The notes beneath the pieces were generated by a model. That model saw only the letters and a list, made by a program, of their open reading frames with translations, made no database searches and was not told where the DNA came from. A DNA stretch of 47,560 nt. It comes from Candidatus Bathyarchaeota archaeon BA2. Lineage in GTDB: Archaea; Thermoproteota; Bathyarchaeia; Bathyarchaeales; Bathyarchaeaceae. Of this stretch, positions 43,526 to 47,560 are shown one piece after another. Where the stretch lies: the NCBI GenBank assembly GCA_001399795.1, contig LIHK01000029.1, positions 1 to 47,560 of the forward strand. Reading direction: 5' to 3'. The translations under genes and the position numbers were made by a program. The first letter of the stretch is position 1. Each line of letters starts with the position of its first letter.

Positions 43526-44302
43526 ATGGCAACATCCTATAAGAAAATAATTGTTAAAAAGGATTCTGAGGACAACCGCCTCGTATGGATAAAGCTGAAT
43601 TACTCTGAACGCCTCAATGTTCTGCACCTAGAAATGTTGAAAGAACTCTACGACGCGCTTGTAAATGTCGATAGGGACGAAACCGTGCAAGCAATATTGA
43701 TCACTGGTGTTGGCAAAACCTTCTGTGCAGGTGCCGACGTTAAGGAGCTAATGGAGAGTGGCTTTGAGCAGGGTGTGAGATGGTATCAGGCGTACTGGAA
43801 GGTTCTTGAACTCATAAGAGAGACTGGCAAGCCAGTAGTCGCTGCAGTGAAGGGAGCATGTGTTGCTGGAGGCCATGAATTGATGATGATTTGCGATCTT
43901 GTGGTTGCTGGAAAATCGGCTAGATTGGGTCAACCCGAAGTTATCGTAGGTTCAACAGCCTTAGGTTCAGGCGCACAACTATTACCATTAATTGTAGGTG
44001 AAAAACGGGCAAGAGAAATGCTGTTTACCGGAAAACTGCTCTCAGCAGATGAAGCCTACGAAGTAGGATTAGTCAACAGAGTGGTAGCCGACGAAGATGT
44101 AGAAGCCGAAGCTAGAAAACTCGCCCAAAAGATAATTGACAACGCCAGCCCCCAAGCCTTCAGAGTGATCAAATCAGGTCTCAAATTTTGGACAAATCTA
44201 GCGATGCTCAACATGCAAACAGCAAGGGACATAACATCAATGGTCTGGGCTTCCAGGAATTTAGGGAAAGGTGCAGAGACTTTTTGGACAAGAAGAAGAT
44301 GA
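43526..44302 (+). CDS. Enoyl-CoA hydratase/isomerase family protein (crotonase)
   Basis: 258 residues. The crotonase pattern is clear: LITGVGKTFCAGADVKELME for the first oxyanion-hole strand, KPVVAAVKGACVAGGHELMM for the second, and the acid/base region LGQPEVIVGSTALGSGAQLL with a Glu at the usual first catalytic place. The second Glu of hydratases reads differently (STALGSG), so isomerase or other crotonase chemistry is possible. It stands alone, with no beta-oxidation gene beside it. Confidence 0.88.
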   Translation: MATSYKKIIVKKDSEDNRLVWIKLNYSERLNVLHLEMLKELYDALVNVDRDETVQAILITGVGKTFCAGADVKELMESGFEQGVRWYQAYWKVLELIRETGKPVVAAVKGACVAGGHELMMICDLVVAGKSARLGQPEVIVGSTALGSGAQLLPLIVGEKRAREMLFTGKLLSADEAYEVGLVNRVVADEDVEAEARKLAQKIIDNASPQAFRVIKSGLKFWTNLAMLNMQTARDITSMVWASRNLGKGAETFWTRRR

Positions 44303-44342
44303 AGCTAAGAAAGTTTACTGGAATAATGCCATAATCTTTGAA

Positions 44343-45968
44343 TCAAAATTCTGGTTTCGATTTTCCCAATTTTTTGTCTAGGCATGCCTTGACAAAGCCG
44401 TAATATTCTGGATCTGGCTTGCCTGGTCTGCTTTTGAATTCCCCGTGGAACTGGGAGGCAAAGAAAAAGAAATTGCTTGGTAGTTCTAGAATTTCCATTC
44501 TTCTGCCGTCAGGGCTCTTGCCAGAGAAAACCATTCCATGTTTTTCTAGAATGCCCCAGTAGTCTGGGTTGACTTCCCATCGGTGGCGGTGGCGCTCGTA
44601 GATTTCTTCTGCGCCATAGAGTCTGTGCGCCAGCGTTTCCTTTTTGATTATGATTTTATGTGCGCCTAAACGCATGGTTGCCCCCTTATATTCTACGCCT
44701 CGTTGTTCAGACATGAGGTCGATCACAGGGTGAGGGGTATCTGGGTTGATTTCAGTGCTGTTGGCTTCTTCTAGTTCACAAGCGTTGCGGGCGAATTCAA
44801 CAACTGCCAGTTGAAAGCCATAACAGACTCCTAGAAGTGGCATGTCGTTTTCGCGGGCAAAACGAATTGCCACCATTTTCCCTTCGGTTCCTCTTGGGCC
44901 GAAACCGTAGGGAATAAAAATTCCATCATAGCCCTTAAGAAGTTTTACTTTGCTTGGATCTCCCTCAAAGTTCTCTGCTTCGATGTAGTCAATCAGAACC
45001 TGTGTTTGACAAGCGGCTCCAGCGTGTCGAAAAGCCTCGTTCATGCTAATGTAACTGTCAACCAAACCTGCGTATTTGCCAACCAACGCGATTTTAACCT
45101 CAAAGCGTGGATTTTTGAGGACTTCAACAAATCGCTTCCACTCGTCCCACTGGGGTTTTCGTTTCTTAAGTCCAAGTCGTTTACAAACGTATTCACCCAT
45201 GCCTTGCTCGTCTAGGATCAGAGGAACCTGATAAATGGAATCAACGTTATAGGAACAAAAGACAGCGTTTTCAGAGATCGTACCGAAAAGTGCGATCTTT
45301 CGAAGGGCTTCAGAATCAATCATTTTTCTGCATCGTGCAACTATCGTGTCTGGTTGAATACCGATACGGCGCAACTCGTTCACGCTGTGCTGGAGAGGTT
45401 TCGTTTTCATCTCTCCAGTGACGTCTAATATTGGGACGAGGGCGACGTGAACGTAGAGGGTGTTGTCAAAACCTTCTTCCAGGCGCATCTGGCGGATCGC
45501 TTCGAGGAAGGGCAGTCCCTCTATGTCTCCAACTGTTCCTCCGCATTCTGTCAAAACAACGTCGACCTTCGACCGCTCTGCAACCAACCGAATCCGACGT
45601 TTGATCTCGTTGGTAACGTGAGGCACTATCTGAACGCATCTACCTAAAAAGTCGCCGCGACGCTCCCCGTTGATTACGGCTTTGTATATCTGTCCAGTTG
45701 TAATGTTGTTGTCTTCAGGCAGGTTAATGTTTAGAAACCTTTCGTAACAACCAAGGTCGAGATCTGTTTCTCCACCGTCATCCGTCACGTAAACCTCTCC
45801 GTGAATGTACGGGTTCATGGTGCCCGCGTCAACATTCACGTAGGGATCAATTTTTATCACCGTCACCCTGAAGTCCCTAACCTGAAGCATCTTTCCAATA
45901 GACGAGGTTAGCACGCCCTTACCAACAGAGGAAAGCACGCCCCCGGTTACGAAAATAAACTTAGTCAT
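44343..45968 (-). CDS. pyrG: CTP synthase
   Basis: 541 residues from ATG 45968 ([18 protein letters not shown]). The synthetase domain has [36 protein letters not shown] and [20 protein letters not shown]. The class I glutaminase domain has [12 protein letters not shown], the catalytic Cys in [14 protein letters not shown], and [10 protein letters not shown]-type ending ([20 protein letters not shown]). It makes CTP from UTP, ATP and glutamine. Upstream codons to 46049 are not part of the family. Confidence 0.98.
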   Translation of the reverse strand: MTKFIFVTGGVLSSVGKGVLTSSIGKMLQVRDFRVTVIKIDPYVNVDAGTMNPYIHGEVYVTDDGGETDLDLGCYERFLNINLPEDNNITTGQIYKAVINGERRGDFLGRCVQIVPHVTNEIKRRIRLVAERSKVDVVLTECGGTVGDIEGLPFLEAIRQMRLEEGFDNTLYVHVALVPILDVTGEMKTKPLQHSVNELRRIGIQPDTIVARCRKMIDSEALRKIALFGTISENAVFCSYNVDSIYQVPLILDEQGMGEYVCKRLGLKKRKPQWDEWKRFVEVLKNPRFEVKIALVGKYAGLVDSYISMNEAFRHAGAACQTQVLIDYIEAENFEGDPSKVKLLKGYDGIFIPYGFGPRGTEGKMVAIRFARENDMPLLGVCYGFQLAVVEFARNACELEEANSTEINPDTPHPVIDLMSEQRGVEYKGATMRLGAHKIIIKKETLAHRLYGAEEIYERHRHRWEVNPDYWGILEKHGMVFSGKSPDGRRMEILELPSNFFFFASQFHGEFKSRPGKPDPEYYGFVKACLDKKLGKSKPEF

Positions 45969-46235
45969 CGGCACACCTTCATGACAACAAAACCATAAAC
46001 TACGCTCCTCATTAAAATTCTTTATCCACAAATTTTGGAATTTATACACTAGTTTTCATTCGCGTTTTTTGAACAGCTTAGCAGTGAAAGTTGCCTTTGC
46101 CATCAGCGATTCAACCTTGTAGCGTTAAGAACTCTATAGCTTCAATGAACATAGAAGCTATAAGAGAACTTTTAAAATACCTCCAGCGGATAACAGTAAC
46201 AAAATTTTTCCTAGAATGTTACTACCTTGGATTTC

Positions 46236-46292
46236 TCCAAAGTAGGTATGCTTTTGTTTGTGTTAGAAAGCTGAGGATCGGGAGCATCTTCG
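46236..46292. repeat. Dispersed ~60-bp repeat, copy B
   Basis: Aligned with copy A (23387-23447) over its whole length; on the minus strand it reads KMLPILSFLTQTKAYLLWR. It lies in the 337-base gap 45969-46305 between pyrG and the PaREP1 gene, which otherwise holds only the pyrG 5' region. Confidence 0.7.
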
Positions 46293-46305
46293 CTATCGAA
46301 GCCGC

Positions 46306-46716
46306 CTATTCTTTTAAAGCCTTCTCCACATCATCAATGTAACTCTTAACCTTCAATATGTCGTGTCTAACTCCTTCAGGCAGGTATTCCCCTTCATAGA
46401 AACACATCTCGTGGAGGTAATGCTCCCTTGCACCAAACCTGTCACGAAAACCCATGGCCCTAATTTGAGGGTCCTTCAATTCAAGTGAGTTTAAAGCCAG
46501 CCTCCTATCCCTATGTGACTTAACCTTCTCCTCGGAGAAGCCTCTCCCAATGAGGAGCGCGTTTGTAGCTTGAAGAACGGCGTTCCAAGCCTTCTCAGCC
46601 GCATCCCTGATTATAACATCGCTTCTCTCCTTCTCCCCTCTTTCAAACTCAATCAAAGCAGCTTCAAGGAACTTCTTGGCCTCAGAAACATAGTAGGACA
46701 CCGTCTCCTCAGACAT
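46306..46716 (-). CDS. PaREP1/HEPN-like protein
   Basis: 136 residues, helical. SYYVSEAKKFLEAALIEFER, then IIRDAAEKAWNAVLQATNAL and the charged SHRDRRLALNSL match the PaREP1 group of archaeal HEPN-like proteins, which lack the Rx4-6H ribonuclease motif in clear form. No MNT gene adjoins it. Copies B and C of the dispersed repeat flank it on either side, as though the block moved together. Confidence 0.7.
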   Translation of the reverse strand: MSEETVSYYVSEAKKFLEAALIEFERGEKERSDVIIRDAAEKAWNAVLQATNALLIGRGFSEEKVKSHRDRRLALNSLELKDPQIRAMGFRDRFGAREHYLHEMCFYEGEYLPEGVRHDILKVKSYIDDVEKALKE

Positions 46717-46796
46717 GTCGCCTCACATCCACATGTCCATCAGCTTGGTATATAAGTTAAGGCTTCCTTAATAATTTGCTCCTATGATTGGATTTT

Positions 46797-46839
46797 TCCA
46801 AAAGAGGTAGACTTTTGTTTGTGTTAGGAAGCTGAGGCT
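46797..46839. repeat. Dispersed repeat, copy C (shorter)
   Basis: Shares TCCAAAA.AGGTAG.CTTTTG and GTTTGTGTTAGGAAGCTGAG with copies A and B; on the minus strand LSFLTQTKVYLFWK. The rest of the 46717-47016 gap shows only a promoter at its right end. Confidence 0.65.
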
Positions 46840-46984
46840 TCTTAACCCCACCCTCCTCATCCTTAGAGATCACCAATGGTACAACTGGTCTCATGACATA
46901 GAATACACATCAGATAAAATAAAGAACCGCTAAAAGCTTTATGCATATTCCGCCCGGTCCATCAAATTAATAGTGCCAGTAGGA

Positions 46985-46993
46985 TTTTTATAG
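46985..46993 (+). promoter_or_regulatory. TATA-like box of the VapBC pair
   Basis: TTTTTATAG lies about 27 nt before TTG 47017. Confidence 0.4.
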
Positions 46994-47016
46994 CGCTTTG
47001 GTACTTTGGTGAGACG

Positions 47017-47276
47017 TTGACTCAATTGAAGATTGTGGCAGATGATGGGGTCGTCGAGAAGTTTAAAAAATAGTTCTTGCCAAGCATGGTAAACTTGAAT
47101 TAAGCGTTGAGGGAGAAGAAGTCCTTAAATTATACATAAAAAAGTATGAACATCTTTTACATGGGTTATGCCCGCCAGAAGAGGACCCCTTAACAAAAAT
47201 TGTAGGAATAAGCTGCTCTGACGAGAGAAGAAATATTCTCAAAGATTTGGAAAGGCTAGAGGCCGGGGAACTTTGA
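47017..47276 (+). pseudogene. VapB-like antitoxin gene with a -1 frameshift at an A6 run
   Basis: TTG 47017 (or 47026) reads TQLKIVADDGVVEKFKK and then hits TAG at 47071-47073. One base back, the frame continues IVLAKHGKLELSVEGEEVLK, then LTKIVGISCSDERRNILKDL to TGA at 47274-47276. That second part has no ATG, GTG or TTG start of its own. One more A in the A6 run (47065-47070) would join the two into about 85 residues. The 3' end overlaps the PIN gene by 4 nt (TTGA), as in VapBC operons. GGTGAG precedes the start. It may be inactivated, may slip, or may be a sequencing error. Confidence 0.7.
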
Positions 47277-47560
47277 TTTTTGTAGACACAACAGTGTGGG
47301 TTGGGGCTTCAGATAAAAACGATGAATTCCATGAATCCTCGCGAACCGTAGTAGAAGCCATTCGCTTGGAAAAACTGCCCCTGGCTCTTACAACAGATTT
47401 TATCATAGACGAAACGGTAACAATCCTCGGAAAGAGAAAGGGTTTTGGCGCTGAAAATGCGAAAAAAGTCGGGGAGAACATCCTTTCGTCTCCACGCGTC
47501 TTTGTCGTGTACATTGAGGAAGAAACGTTAAGAAGGGCTTTAGAACGGTACCCCAAACAT
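47273..47560 (+). CDS. vapC: PIN-domain toxin (VapC-like), 3' end cut off
   Basis: 96 residues visible from TTG 47273. The first acidic site is in LIFVDTTVWVGASD, the second in TDFIIDETVTILGKRKG, and the start of the third region (VVYIEEETLRRALERY) is reached before the window ends. VapC proteins are magnesium-dependent ribonucleases held by VapB. Four-nt overlap with the antitoxin ORF. Completeness cannot be judged. Confidence 0.85.
   Translation, partial: MIFVDTTVWVGASDKNDEFHESSRTVVEAIRLEKLPLALTTDFIIDETVTILGKRKGFGAENAKKVGENILSSPRVFVVYIEEETLRRALERYPKH

Noticed and set aside
1-47560. tRNA, rRNA, CRISPR arrays, complete insertion sequences.
   Set aside because: Read through the gaps without finding T-arm-like motifs in cloverleaf context, regularly spaced repeats, or transposase genes. 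A covariance-model search could still find a diverged or intron-bearing tRNA.

Overview
The window is archaeal. It carries archaeal/eukaryotic-type ribosomal proteins (eL7Ae family, eS28, eL24, eL18), RNA polymerase subunits D and N, aIF5B, a mevalonate-type isoprenoid cluster with isopentenyl phosphate kinase, archaeal GltX, GTG/TTG starts with short overlaps, and TATA-like boxes. The mix of small genes, HEPN/MNT and VapBC pairs and a DUF835/KaiC sensor operon suits a TACK-group archaeon, perhaps Bathyarchaeia-like; that placement is inference.

Layout. 1-3356 (minus): pilus/secretion motor operon, one ATPase and two membrane platform proteins, the last cut by the window edge. 3499-5372 (minus): aIF5B, interrupted exactly in its P-loop by a 32-nt segment that folds as a perfect bulge-helix-bulge (BHB) and restores the reading frame when removed; this is the strongest novelty here. 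5690-10316: accessory stretch with a wHTH regulator, a KaiC / membrane-DUF835 / small output-domain operon under an operator-like palindrome, and a MntA-HepT pair. 10362-11951: radical SAM/SPASM enzyme. 11954-13468 (minus): eL7Ae-eS28-eL24-adk. 13632-19503 (minus): mvk-ipk-idi2-ggpps-gltX and a small unknown gene.

19584-23934 is an accessory island of small genes (AbrB-like, HicB-like, zinc proteins, HEPN-MNT, a retropepsin-like protein), a truncated copy of the MEMO gene and a dispersed repeat. It sits between mvk and the block MEMO-uS2-enolase-RpoN-uS9-uL13-eL18-RpoD (24054-29259). A second insertion (29382-31049: membrane transglutaminase-like protein and broken zinc-ribbon genes) separates RpoD from uS11-uS4-uS13 (30948-32358). 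One ancestral ribosomal/RNA polymerase/isoprenoid superoperon therefore seems to have been opened at least twice. The rpoN gene has no ATG/GTG/TTG start and seems to begin at ATA behind a good Shine-Dalgarno sequence.

32624-47560 is mixed: a SerK-like serine kinase, TrmO, three glycosyltransferases, a small membrane protein, an AIR-synthase relative, an ECF S component, a threonine-synthase-like protein that lacks the PLP lysine and carries a C-terminal winged helix, an OB-fold protein, a flippase-like protein, an HExxH protein, a crotonase, CTP synthase, a PaREP1/HEPN protein, and at the right edge a VapBC pair whose antitoxin is frameshifted at an A6 run. I saw no rRNA, tRNA, CRISPR array or complete insertion sequence.
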